14,919 nucleotides of DNA from Phytomonas francai (Eukaryota; Euglenozoa; Kinetoplastea; Trypanosomatida; Trypanosomatidae). This document shows, one piece after another, positions 8,081-14,919 of the stretch. The notes under the pieces were generated by a model. That model saw only the letters and a program-made list of their open reading frames with translations. It searched no databases and was not told the origin of the DNA. Location of the stretch: NCBI GenBank assembly GCA_001766655.1, contig MJCC01000001.1, positions 1,460,728 to 1,475,646 of the forward strand, read 5' to 3'. Each line of letters begins with the position of its first letter. The stretch's first letter is position 1. The position numbers and the translations under genes were made by a program.

Positions 8081-8366
8081 GGTGCGTGTGTGTGTGTGTG
8101 TGTGAGGACGGAGGGGGAGGCAAGGACAGGTGAACCCTTGAACGTATTTTAGCCATCACCTCATTTTTATTATGTATCCTTATTAAACAAACGAATTTGC
8201 CGTTTAGGACAAACGGGGTTGAATGTACGGATTTATGTGCTTCTTGGTTCACTTTCTTTTTTAGCCAAGGGAGGAGGGGAGAGGGTATCCTGTAACCAAG
8301 ACTTTCTTTTACTAGATAACTGTTCATAACGCTCTCAAGAAAGTAACATCATTCATTTTAGCTAGC
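8081..8366. promoter_or_regulatory. uS15 / 418-residue gene intergenic region with candidate splice acceptors
   Basis: Three pyrimidine-AG candidates lie here: TTTCTTTTTTAG ending at 8264, TTTCTTTTACTAG ending at 8315, and ATTCATTTTAG ending at 8361, only five bases before the ATG at 8367. The 8264 or 8315 sites give more normal leaders. The first part is the probable 3' UTR of uS15. Confidence 0.45.
8086..8104 (+). repeat. GT dinucleotide microsatellite
   Basis: Nine perfect GT units plus a final G, starting five bases after the uS15 stop codon. Confidence 0.95.
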
Positions 8367-9623
8367 ATGAAGCGCACACCATATTTAGCCTTGATACGCC
8401 ATTTGCGCATCTTGATGGCTAATGAACCAAAGAATCCTCGAAACGTAAAGGCGATACTTGAGGAGTTGGATAAGGAGGCAGAGGAGCGCGGCTTTGCAAG
8501 GCGCGATTCAATCGAGAATGTCATGCTCATGGATAAAAAATTCCACAGACCCGCGAAAGTCGATGGTTTTTCCGTAGCGAACCTTCCGTCGGAGCCCAAA
8601 TGTGGAAAGGAGTTCGATACGTATCGAGAGAACACGGAGGATTTTATCTCAAAGGCTGTTCCTTACAAGCCCCTGTCCACATCTAATCTAGGCGGTGGGT
8701 TTGGTTCGAGGGAGGATAAACAATTAGGTTTCCTACGCCCACGCAATCCCCCGCCGACTCCTTTAGAAGATGATGAAGCCGTACCCTTTGGCGAGGATGT
8801 CGATCAAACGAAGGATAGCCACCTCGCACGCAAGCAGTCCGCGAAGCGGCGGATGGAGTATATGAAAAGCCTCTATGGCAGCACGATGAGCCAACAGCAG
8901 CACTTTCTCCTCGCGGACCTCGACTTCGAGAAAGACGGCGTGCTCCTCGGCGACACCCTCGAGGAGTTCGAGCGCAACGTCGGACTTCTCAAGAACGTCA
9001 TTCTGACCTACACCAGGTGGGAGCGGACGGACAACATCTACTACTACGCGACCCTTTTACTGAAGGCCCTGACGGTGTGGACGGCGGTGGAGTGCCTTCA
9101 CCAGTACTACGAGCTCCACCAGCTCGCCGGCAGCCTCGCGAGTTTCCTCGCCGTCTCCGGGGCGGAGGTCGAGCGGCTCGCGGAGGCCCGGCGGGGGGAC
9201 ATGGCGGCCGCGGCCCGGCAGCTTCGGCAGGATCGGCCCGATTTCGGCCCCCTCGTCGCCGCGATCCGCGCGGAGAAGCGGCGCGTGGAGGCCGCGGAGA
9301 CGAGGGCCCGCCAAGGGCCCGCGCAGGGCGCGTCCGCGGCTTCTGAGGTGGCCCCCTTCGCGGAGGGGCCCCCGCGGGGGGGGCGGTTTCCTTGGCTGGG
9401 GGCTGTTTGGCATGGACGTTTCGGGGCGGGCCGCTCGGAATCGGAGCCGCTCCGCCGGGAGGACTTCGCGCGGTACTCCTACGCGGCGAACCCGGGAACC
9501 CTCGAAACGCTGCGCGCTATTCGGCGAATATTGCTCCCACGAAGTGAGGACTACACGCAGATCGTGCGGGAGGAGATGCTGCAGTACAAGCGTGACAAAG
9601 AGAAAAATATCTCTCTCAGGTAG
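8367..9623 (+). CDS. Conserved-looking protein of unknown function, possible membrane or mitochondrial protein
   Basis: A 418-residue protein from ATG 8367 to TAG. I do not recognise its family. The N-terminus (MKRTPYLALIRHLRILMANE) is basic and amphipathic with no acidic residue in the first 18, so mitochondrial import is possible. Residues about 90-145 are polar, Pro/Asp-rich and probably disordered. Residues about 160-275 are helical and look like the folded core, including a Tyr/Trp-rich stretch TRWERTDNIYYYATLLLKAL then TVWTAVECLHQYYELHQLAG (about 217-256); its hydrophobicity could suit one membrane helix or a buried helix. Residues about 275-365 become Ala/Arg/Gly-rich, from very GC-rich DNA with a G8 run at 9376-9383, and may be a variable linker. 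The last ~45 residues return to ordinary composition (DYTQIVREEMLQYKRDKEK), supporting an intact frame. Confidence 0.83.
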   Translation: MKRTPYLALIRHLRILMANEPKNPRNVKAILEELDKEAEERGFARRDSIENVMLMDKKFHRPAKVDGFSVANLPSEPKCGKEFDTYRENTEDFISKAVPYKPLSTSNLGGGFGSREDKQLGFLRPRNPPPTPLEDDEAVPFGEDVDQTKDSHLARKQSAKRRMEYMKSLYGSTMSQQQHFLLADLDFEKDGVLLGDTLEEFERNVGLLKNVILTYTRWERTDNIYYYATLLLKALTVWTAVECLHQYYELHQLAGSLASFLAVSGAEVERLAEARRGDMAAAARQLRQDRPDFGPLVAAIRAEKRRVEAAETRARQGPAQGASAASEVAPFAEGPPRGGRFPWLGAVWHGRFGAGRSESEPLRREDFARYSYAANPGTLETLRAIRRILLPRSEDYTQIVREEMLQYKRDKEKNISLR

Positions 9624-10016
9624 TAAAGGTATGTAGGGTTTCTTACCCTTGTTGTTGTTAGTGTTTGGACTTTTTGGGGCCGACTACCCATCCGATATCC
9701 GGGAATGGCTTTTGATTTCGATTAGCTTAGTCTGTTTCTACCACTTATCACATTTCATGTACTTGCGTTTAAACGTTTTCCACAAAGGTCATAACGTGCT
9801 GCTGAAATACACACAGGATCTCCTGCTTCTATTTTGCAGTGTGATCTCACTATAACGAATACTTTATAATGATAAAGACAGAACCCTAACGAGCTATAGT
9901 CGGTAACTGGACCCAGGAAGGTGTAGATTAGATGTTTAAAACATGCACTAGCCGTGCAGAAGAGTGCGTCACCATTTCTGCTTTATTGATATTTTCTTGC
10001 CCTGCATACAACCTCT

Positions 10017-10057
10017 AAATAAATAAATAAATATATGTATATATATATATATATATA
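10017..10057 (+). repeat. AAAT repeat followed by (TA)10
   Basis: About four AAAT units are followed by a short ATATATG bridge and then ten perfect TA units at 10038-10057, immediately upstream of a pyrimidine tract. Confidence 0.9.
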
Positions 10058-10058
10058 A

Positions 10059-10098
10059 TAATCCTCTCTCTTCTTTCTTATGTTTTAATCTCTGTAAG
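10059..10098 (+). promoter_or_regulatory. Candidate trans-splice acceptor for the coiled-coil gene
   Basis: A C/T-rich tract (about 10061-10094) leads to the first AG at 10097-10098, 93 bases before ATG 10192. Confidence 0.55.
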
Positions 10099-10191
10099 GA
10101 ACTTTACATTACGAAACGGTCTTTGACCACCCTTACTCTTTTATTGACACGTCCCAAGGTATCGCATAGTTCTTCTCAAACACCATTTTTC

Positions 10192-11730
10192 ATGGATCCG
10201 ACGGATGGGTTCAAAGGCAACTATCTCCGGGTACCGCCACTGCTCGTGAGCACATCCGGACTTGAGGCGTACCTTTCTAGGCTTAGTACCCAATTATATC
10301 AGGATATGACCACCCTACGAAAACGTGTCGAGGAATGCAATACGAAAATGGTTAACTCCAGCGACGCTGTCAGTAGGGTAAAGCGCTTTCTCTTCGTCAA
10401 CGCAAGGCGAGGCATGGAGGAGTGCCTTTTCGGGTCATCCGATAACGGAAACGACGCCGAGATCGACCACTACCTCAACGAAATTATCTCCAACGACACC
10501 AAGGGGGCGGATGAGGGCGCATCGGAGTCGGAATTGCTTGGCGCCATGCTCGGCATCGCGACCAAACTGGTCCGGAACAACACGAAGCTGAAGGCTGCGT
10601 TGAGCGAGAGCCTCGACGCGACCCGCTCTTTTATGGTGATTCAAGGGAATATTCAGCAGCAGTTGCAGGAGATGCGGGAGCAAATGCAGCGGCACAAGCG
10701 CGACTTTGACGGGCTCTCCATATGGCTCGGGACGTACGACCCGGATGCGAAGGCCACCCATATGCCCCCAAGTGAGTTAAACGCGCAGCCGACAGAGATG
10801 GATATGGGGTGCTCGGAATCCTTCCATCCTAGCTTTTCGCCTGCTCTTGAAAAAGAGGTGGATACCATTTTTTCTCGCTCACCTCTTTTGCTCGCCCTTC
10901 GACGTGTCGTAACGCATGAGCTGAGCGACCGTGTGGCGCATTTTTCAGAGCTGAACGCGAGGGATGTGGAGGGGGCGATGGAAAAAGTAAAAGCTGAATT
11001 AGGTAACTCCCCTTTGCCCAAATTCCTGATCGATTCGTTGAAGTCGGAGGAGGCGCAGAAGCTTGCGATGGTGTTGAGCGATTATGGGCGGCGCCTCATG
11101 AATTTTGAAAACCGTTTCCGACAAGATAGGACCGATATAGAGGGCATGAGGTCCATCCTGTACCCGGGTACTTCTTATTCGCACGCATCGAGCCCGGCCA
11201 GCCTGATCCACATGGAGGCGAAAGATTACTTCAACACCCGATGCGGCGACCTCGAGGAGCGTTTGGTGTTTTTGGAGTCCGAGAGGGAGGCGTTTCGCGA
11301 TATGATGCGGGCGCTGTTGGAGTGGAATCAGCACCAGCAGGCTCTCCCCGTTGAACTGAGGGAGCAGCTCCAGCGCTACGCGATGGCGCCGTCTGGGCGG
11401 CCGTCTTCGAGGTCCCGCGCGCGGCTCGTGGGCCCGGCGGGCGGGATCGGTGTCTCGCCGAATCGCACGATGGAGAAGATCGAAGGGAAGCGGATCTTCC
11501 CCACCGAGGAGATGCTCTTGGCGAGGGGCGGGCTAGACGGGGGGAATCCTTTAGATAGCCACCGGAACGCCGCCACCTCCTCGCTCGCCGGCGGTTTCGG
11601 GACGAGGGGATGTGCGGCGTCGTTGTCGGGATCTCAGACCACCTACACACGGTATATCACAGACGTGTTCAACCGAAATGATGTAAATAGGCTTCCCCCC
11701 TTGCCATATGAATCACTTCTGAAAAAGTAG
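10192..11730 (+). CDS. Coiled-coil protein of unknown function
   Basis: A 512-residue protein. The frame opens further upstream at a TTG, but the first ATG, 10192, lies 93 bases after a good splice acceptor and starts a plausible protein (MDPTDGFKGNYLRVPPLLV). Helical, coiled-coil-like segments lie at about 24-65 (ending KMVNSSDAVSRVKRFLF), about 134-185 (KLKAALSESLDA, then QGNIQQQLQEMREQMQRHKR) and about 345-405 (GDLEERLVFLESEREAFRDM, then LEWNQHQQALPVELREQL). The middle (about 220-330) is a mixed helical region with DRVAHFSELNARDVEGAMEK. The tail after about 400 is Ser/Gly/Arg-rich, more GC-rich and probably disordered. No signal peptide, membrane span or enzyme motif is seen. A structural or cytoskeletal role fits the layout but is inference; I do not recognise the family. 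Confidence 0.83.
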   Translation: MDPTDGFKGNYLRVPPLLVSTSGLEAYLSRLSTQLYQDMTTLRKRVEECNTKMVNSSDAVSRVKRFLFVNARRGMEECLFGSSDNGNDAEIDHYLNEIISNDTKGADEGASESELLGAMLGIATKLVRNNTKLKAALSESLDATRSFMVIQGNIQQQLQEMREQMQRHKRDFDGLSIWLGTYDPDAKATHMPPSELNAQPTEMDMGCSESFHPSFSPALEKEVDTIFSRSPLLLALRRVVTHELSDRVAHFSELNARDVEGAMEKVKAELGNSPLPKFLIDSLKSEEAQKLAMVLSDYGRRLMNFENRFRQDRTDIEGMRSILYPGTSYSHASSPASLIHMEAKDYFNTRCGDLEERLVFLESEREAFRDMMRALLEWNQHQQALPVELREQLQRYAMAPSGRPSSRSRARLVGPAGGIGVSPNRTMEKIEGKRIFPTEEMLLARGGLDGGNPLDSHRNAATSSLAGGFGTRGCAASLSGSQTTYTRYITDVFNRNDVNRLPPLPYESLLKK

Positions 11731-11876
11731 CTCCCAGCAACTCAGCGAGCTTTTTTTTTTTTGCATATCGCATGGAATGTAAGACGTCATGAATTTGTTC
11801 CCCTTCATTAAATGGAGACTTCTATACCCGAAGGATTTCATCTTGTGCAATGATGTTATGTATAATTCACCCAGCA

Positions 11877-11894
11877 ATATATATATATATATAT
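11877..11894 (+). repeat. (AT)9 microsatellite
   Basis: Nine perfect AT units in intergenic DNA. Confidence 0.92.
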
Positions 11895-12055
11895 GTACGT
11901 GTACGTATGCAAATCACCGAAAGCCTTATTTTTTTTTTACTTCTAGCCAAATACTCGTTTAATACCTATTCCTGTTCTTCCTTTTTTACTACATTTATGT
12001 CTAGATTCTTTTTACGTGTTTTTCTCAAATACAGTTTTTTTGTTGCTAAACGTGC

Positions 12056-12073
12056 ATATATATATATATATAT
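12056..12073 (+). repeat. (AT)9 microsatellite
   Basis: Nine perfect AT units, the same length as the copy at 11877-11894, 30 bases before the acceptor of the membrane-protein gene. Confidence 0.92.
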
Positions 12074-12088
12074 CTTACGGACAAACTG

Positions 12089-12104
12089 AATTTTTTTTTT
12101 CTAG
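12089..12104 (+). promoter_or_regulatory. Trans-splice acceptor for the type I membrane protein gene
   Basis: Ten T followed by CTAG, with AG at 12103-12104, leaves a 37-base leader before ATG 12142. It is a textbook polypyrimidine-AG arrangement and helps reject the upstream open frame from 12016, whose first 42 codons read through it. Confidence 0.65.
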
Positions 12105-12141
12105 AATAGCACATTCACATGTGGTAGTGTGCGTTAAAACC

Positions 12142-13635
12142 ATGAAATTTAACATCTCATTTTCCGCAGCCGCATTGCTCTTGGTGTTGTGTTTGGGTTG
12201 TTTAACCTTGCCAGTGTTTTCGCTGGACGAGGTCGTTTCCTCGCATACACTTGTACTTACCTTAAGCGATCAATCGGGCGCTTGGCCGTCATCAGATGAC
12301 CTTCTTAAATCTTTAGAACACAACATCACGAATGTTTTATGTAGCTCATTAGAAATTAAAACAAACTCCTGCCAAGCTTTTATTACAGCATTAGAAGGTA
12401 ATGCTTTGAGGCTCTATATTACTATCCAGACGGGGCCCTTAGAAGGTGGAGATAGAATCCATAGGACGCTTAAGTCCTGGTTGAAAAAGACCGCGACCCC
12501 ATTGCTCGATAGGCTTGCTAATGTGTCTTCGGCTGTGCTTGGGAAGAGGCTACCGGCTCTTACGCATATCAGAGGAGAATACACAAAGGCACCGTGCAAT
12601 GGGAACCAGACCCATTCCCTTTTACCGGTGTGTGCGCCGGGATCGGTGCAGTTTACAACGGTCTATACGCAAGGTGGGAGTGAATATATTCGACACAAAA
12701 TTCTTAGCGAGAGACGAGGGAGTAATGATTTTGAAGTTAAAGCTTTCATAAAAAATGTATTTACGGGGGAAAGCGTCGCAAATTCCCATCGAGACTTAGA
12801 GACGGTGCGCTCTCTTGCGCAAAGCACGCACCAGTCTTCCAGCACGAGGGCACCAAAGGGGGCTCGGGATGCACGCGGAAACCCAGGTTCCGGGAGGCCA
12901 ACGCCTGCGGTTTCGCGCGCAACGGGCGGCGTGGTGAGAGCCCGGTATCTCGCGGATATTGTCTTTCCGGACGATAATGAGGATTTCCCGGAGCCACTCA
13001 ACTGTTCCTCCTCGACTGGACTTTGGGCCGTTTCGCTTGTCGCGGTGGGCCCGCTTCTGTTAATTATTTTCCGCTACGCCTGGTACCTGGGGCGTCAACA
13101 TGCGAAGAAGAAGGAACGCCGCTTGATTGTCGAGGACGAGAAGCGGCTCTTGAATGCCAACACGATGCTCTCCAGGTACGACTCAGCGGGCGGGGCCGTC
13201 GGCGCCACGGGGTCGGATCCGCCGCCGGGCAGGGACTCGCGGGAGCTCCACGAGGGCATGGTTTGGGCCATGGACGAAAACGGCAATTACTACCAGACGG
13301 GCGCCTTTCCTGAGCCCGCGCCGAGTGAGAAGGGGGGCCTCACCGGACCCATCGCCGCGGGCGATGCCAGGCGTGCGCTCAACACAGCCGAGAATGTCCT
13401 TCCGGCGGGGGCGGAAGGAACCGCCGCTGGCGCTCTTCCGGGTGATGAGAATGGGGCCGCGCCCCAGCAGGAGGGCGGCCTCACACACCAAGATCCTAAC
13501 GCAGCGGAAGCATACAGTAGTCACGTCTATGTGGATCCTCAAACCGGCGAGATTTATCAAACCTATCTCGACCCTAATACAGGGGAGCTCTACACACAAT
13601 ACGCTGGAAAAGATGAGGGCAATCATCAAGCTTAA
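12142..13635 (+). CDS. Type I membrane protein with tyrosine-rich repeats in its cytoplasmic tail
   Basis: A 497-residue protein. ATG 12142 is chosen because it follows the splice acceptor and begins a typical signal peptide (MKFN, then hydrophobic AAALLLVLCLGCLTL, predicted cut near 27). The lumenal/extracellular part (about 28-291) has four N-glycosylation sequons (N61, N127, N155, N287), five Cys (67, 77, 152, 164, 288) and a beta-alpha-beta-looking first domain (about 34-125) that recalls the small repeated domains of kinetoplastid surface proteins. A Ser/Gly/Arg-rich stretch (about 225-270) precedes one membrane helix at about 294-316, followed by a basic stop-transfer GRQHAKKKERR. The ~180-residue cytoplasmic tail carries tandem 12-residue units YVDPQTGEIYQT (463-474) and YLDPNTGELYTQ (475-486), and a diverged unit WAMDENGNYYQT at 375-386. 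Such Tyr/Asp-Pro/Thr-Gly octamer-like motifs resemble OCRE-type repeats, known mainly from RNA-splicing proteins. No named family is recognised. Confidence 0.88.
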   Translation: MKFNISFSAAALLLVLCLGCLTLPVFSLDEVVSSHTLVLTLSDQSGAWPSSDDLLKSLEHNITNVLCSSLEIKTNSCQAFITALEGNALRLYITIQTGPLEGGDRIHRTLKSWLKKTATPLLDRLANVSSAVLGKRLPALTHIRGEYTKAPCNGNQTHSLLPVCAPGSVQFTTVYTQGGSEYIRHKILSERRGSNDFEVKAFIKNVFTGESVANSHRDLETVRSLAQSTHQSSSTRAPKGARDARGNPGSGRPTPAVSRATGGVVRARYLADIVFPDDNEDFPEPLNCSSSTGLWAVSLVAVGPLLLIIFRYAWYLGRQHAKKKERRLIVEDEKRLLNANTMLSRYDSAGGAVGATGSDPPPGRDSRELHEGMVWAMDENGNYYQTGAFPEPAPSEKGGLTGPIAAGDARRALNTAENVLPAGAEGTAAGALPGDENGAAPQQEGGLTHQDPNAAEAYSSHVYVDPQTGEIYQTYLDPNTGELYTQYAGKDEGNHQA

Positions 13636-14058
13636 ATCTAACTGCAATCAAAAGAGAAATGATGCTTATAAAATATACAAAATAGAGGCGGGATTCGCTT
13701 ATGTGAAACTTGTGCGGGTCCTAGAAGGCTACACATTTTCGTCTGTAATAGTACCTTTTATTACAGCTTATACAAAACAAAAAAAATGGGTTTTGAGTGT
13801 ACATGAATCCTAGGGTCAGCTTGAAATGCGAATCTGTATGCATATGATTGCTACTGATTGCATTTATGCACATGTATTTTCGTTCTTCCTTTTTTCCTGA
13901 ATCAAAAATCAGAATTTGTTGTTTTATTATTTTAAATTGAGGAGGAAAGATATAGAGGAGAATAAACATATTATTATCTCAGTTTTATTTTTCATGGAAT
14001 GCTTTTGTCCAGTAGTATTAACTATGGCACTTGTGTGCTCTCATGAAAATATTAGGGT

Positions 14059-14100
14059 TTCTTTATCCTCTTTTTTTATTACCTTTTAAAATGATAGTAG
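14059..14100 (+). promoter_or_regulatory. Candidate trans-splice acceptor for SmD2
   Basis: A T/C-rich tract (14058-14086) precedes AGs at 14096-14097 and 14099-14100, giving a leader of roughly 128 bases. The short pyrimidine run nearest the ATG (14190-14202) has no AG between it and 14228, so it cannot be the acceptor; an AG at 14167-14168 is an alternative. Confidence 0.45.
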
Positions 14101-14126
14101 GGTTTAATTTATTCTTAAATCAATAT

Positions 14127-14156
14127 AAATAAATAAGTACATTAATTTATTTATTT
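14127..14156. repeat. Ten-base perfect inverted repeat
   Basis: Arms AAATAAATAA (14127-14136) and TTATTTATTT (14147-14156) flank a ten-base spacer, so RNA could form an AU-only hairpin in the probable SmD2 leader. AT-rich composition makes chance occurrence likely. Confidence 0.75.
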
Positions 14157-14227
14157 GTAAAAATATAGAACATAATACTTGCTTTGTGATTCTTTTTTCC
14201 CACATTATTATTGATATACCATACACA

Positions 14228-14566
14228 ATGTCCAACGAACCGACAACTAAAATTAGACGAGTTGAGGCTGAGAGGGCGAAACCGAAGACAAAGGAGCTAC
14301 TCGAAACCTCAATTTCCCAAGGACCCTTTAGCGTACTGGACAGTGCCATGAGAGATGGAATTCAAGTTTTCATTCAATGCCGATTTAATAAATCTCTTCT
14401 TGCAAACGTTTTGGCTTTTGACAAGCACTTTAACATGGTCCTACAAAATGTTGTCGAACTTAGCGGGAACGATAAGGCTGAGCAAAAAGAAAGAACAATT
14501 CGCAATCTTTTTCTTCGTGGGGAGTCAGTTATTTTTATCGTGAAGCTCAAGACTGACGCAGAATAA
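14228..14566 (+). CDS. SmD2: Small nuclear ribonucleoprotein SmD2
   Basis: A 112-residue protein, close to the ~118 of other SmD2 proteins. ATG 14228 is chosen over an upstream in-frame GTG. SmD2 is one of seven Sm proteins forming the ring around spliceosomal snRNAs, here needed for trans-splicing of every mRNA. The Sm1 motif spans about 34-78 with QGPFSVLDSAM, the CRFNKSLLANVLAFDKHF strand-loop-strand, and the RNA-binding loop FDKHFNMVL (64-72); Asn69 is the expected base-contacting residue. The Sm2 motif is IRNLFLRGESVIFIV (91-105), with the conserved Arg-Gly at 97-98. The loop between the motifs (79-90, GNDKAEQKERT) is shorter than the Lys-rich insert of human SmD2. The gene is notably AT-rich compared with its neighbours, and intact. 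Confidence 0.97.
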   Translation: MSNEPTTKIRRVEAERAKPKTKELLETSISQGPFSVLDSAMRDGIQVFIQCRFNKSLLANVLAFDKHFNMVLQNVVELSGNDKAEQKERTIRNLFLRGESVIFIVKLKTDAE

Positions 14567-14919
14567 GTCACACATTGCGAAGAAAGAGAAATAAACAGAT
14601 AATTTTCTTGTTTGTGCCATTTCAAAAATGGTTCAAATACGATAAGATAAGTATGTGTGAAAGAGGAAAGATTTGTTATGAATTAGGATAAGGGGAAAAG
14701 ACTACTTATGACAAGCACAGTTAAACCTTCTATTTACAAATGATTGACCTCACCTTGACTCTTACGTACTTCCTGTTTTTATTTATGTTTCAAGGGATAT
14801 TCTTTAGGTCTACACAACTATTATCCGGGTCTGTTCATTACTCTTGATTCAGTGCTAACCATTAACGAAAAGGAAGTAGGGGGGGGTAGGTATCTTGACA
14901 GCACGGGGCAGCTAAATAC
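14567..14919. other. SmD2 3' UTR and downstream intergenic DNA
   Basis: AT-rich DNA with no supported gene. A pyrimidine-rich stretch at about 14754-14791 before CAAG, and a later TTCTTTAG near 14809, could serve as splice acceptors for a gene beyond the window. A G8 run lies near 14880. Confidence 0.5.

Larger units (their letters stand above)
9624..10191. other. AT-rich intergenic region with simple repeats
   Basis: A 68-codon open frame at 9649-9855 is hydrophobic but begins with TTG, has no upstream in-frame ATG and no recognisable family, so I do not call it a gene. The right side holds an AAAT-type repeat (about 10017-10031) merging into a TA run, then the acceptor of the next gene. 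Confidence 0.6.
11731..12141. other. AT-rich intergenic region
   Basis: No gene is supported. A run of 12 T (11751-11762) lies 21 bases after the previous stop, and two (AT)9 repeats follow at 11877-11894 and 12056-12073. An ATG frame at 11850-12089 is Tyr/Ile/Phe-rich because it reads these repeats and poly-T, and is not credible. Confidence 0.65.
13636..14227. other. AT-rich intergenic region before SmD2
   Basis: No gene is supported. An ATG at 13610 opens a 68-codon frame overlapping the previous gene's last codons, but its content (NCNQKRNDAYKIYKIEAGF) is not recognisable and probably a chance frame. Pyrimidine-AG candidates end at 13912 and 14097, and an inverted repeat lies at 14127-14156. 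Confidence 0.6.

Noticed and set aside
8086..8104. The GT repeat as a telomeric or promoter-like GT tract
   Set aside because: It is a short pure dinucleotide repeat in a probable 3' UTR, with no telomeric hexamer and no change in gene direction nearby.
9649..9855. A 68-codon hydrophobic open frame
   Set aside because: Starts at TTG with an in-frame TAG six codons upstream and no ATG until two-thirds through; no recognisable family. It may be chance or a remnant.
13154..13813. A 219-codon frame overlapping the membrane-protein gene and running past its stop
   Set aside because: The overlapping part is Arg/Pro/Ser-rich shadow; the part after 13635 has no recognisable features.

Overview
The window reads as nuclear DNA of a kinetoplastid protist, probably a trypanosomatid. 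Every convincing gene lies on the + strand, none has an intron, and most starts follow a pyrimidine-rich tract ending in AG, as expected for a polycistronic unit processed by spliced-leader trans-splicing. The uS15 (eS13) protein closely resembles trypanosomatid orthologues as I remember them. I cannot name the genus. Intergenic DNA is AT-rich with simple repeats, while gene interiors rise to very high GC.

Layout. 1-492: leader DNA with a strong G-quadruplex motif. 493-1767: a probably mitochondrial AlkB/ALKBH7-like protein that seems to lack its iron ligands. 2283-5600: a 1105-residue helical-repeat protein of unknown function. 6057-7252: a broken gene, pieced together from three reading frames, that still has a well-formed splice acceptor. 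7625-8080: ribosomal protein uS15. 8367-9623: an unrecognised 418-residue protein. 10192-11730: an unrecognised coiled-coil protein. 12142-13635: a type I membrane protein whose cytoplasmic tail carries tyrosine-rich 12-residue repeats. 14228-14566: the spliceosomal core protein SmD2. 14567-14919: AT-rich DNA leading to a gene outside the window.

The genes do not form one pathway, which is normal for kinetoplastid arrays: translation (uS15), RNA splicing (SmD2), a likely mitochondrial factor and several unnamed proteins share one transcript. Expression is expected to be set after transcription through splice acceptors and UTRs. I found no CRISPR array, transposon, tRNA, rRNA or defence system. 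The best leads are the tail repeats of the membrane protein, the broken gene with TGA as its only interrupting stop codon, the degenerate AlkB fold, and GC islands that change protein composition inside genes.
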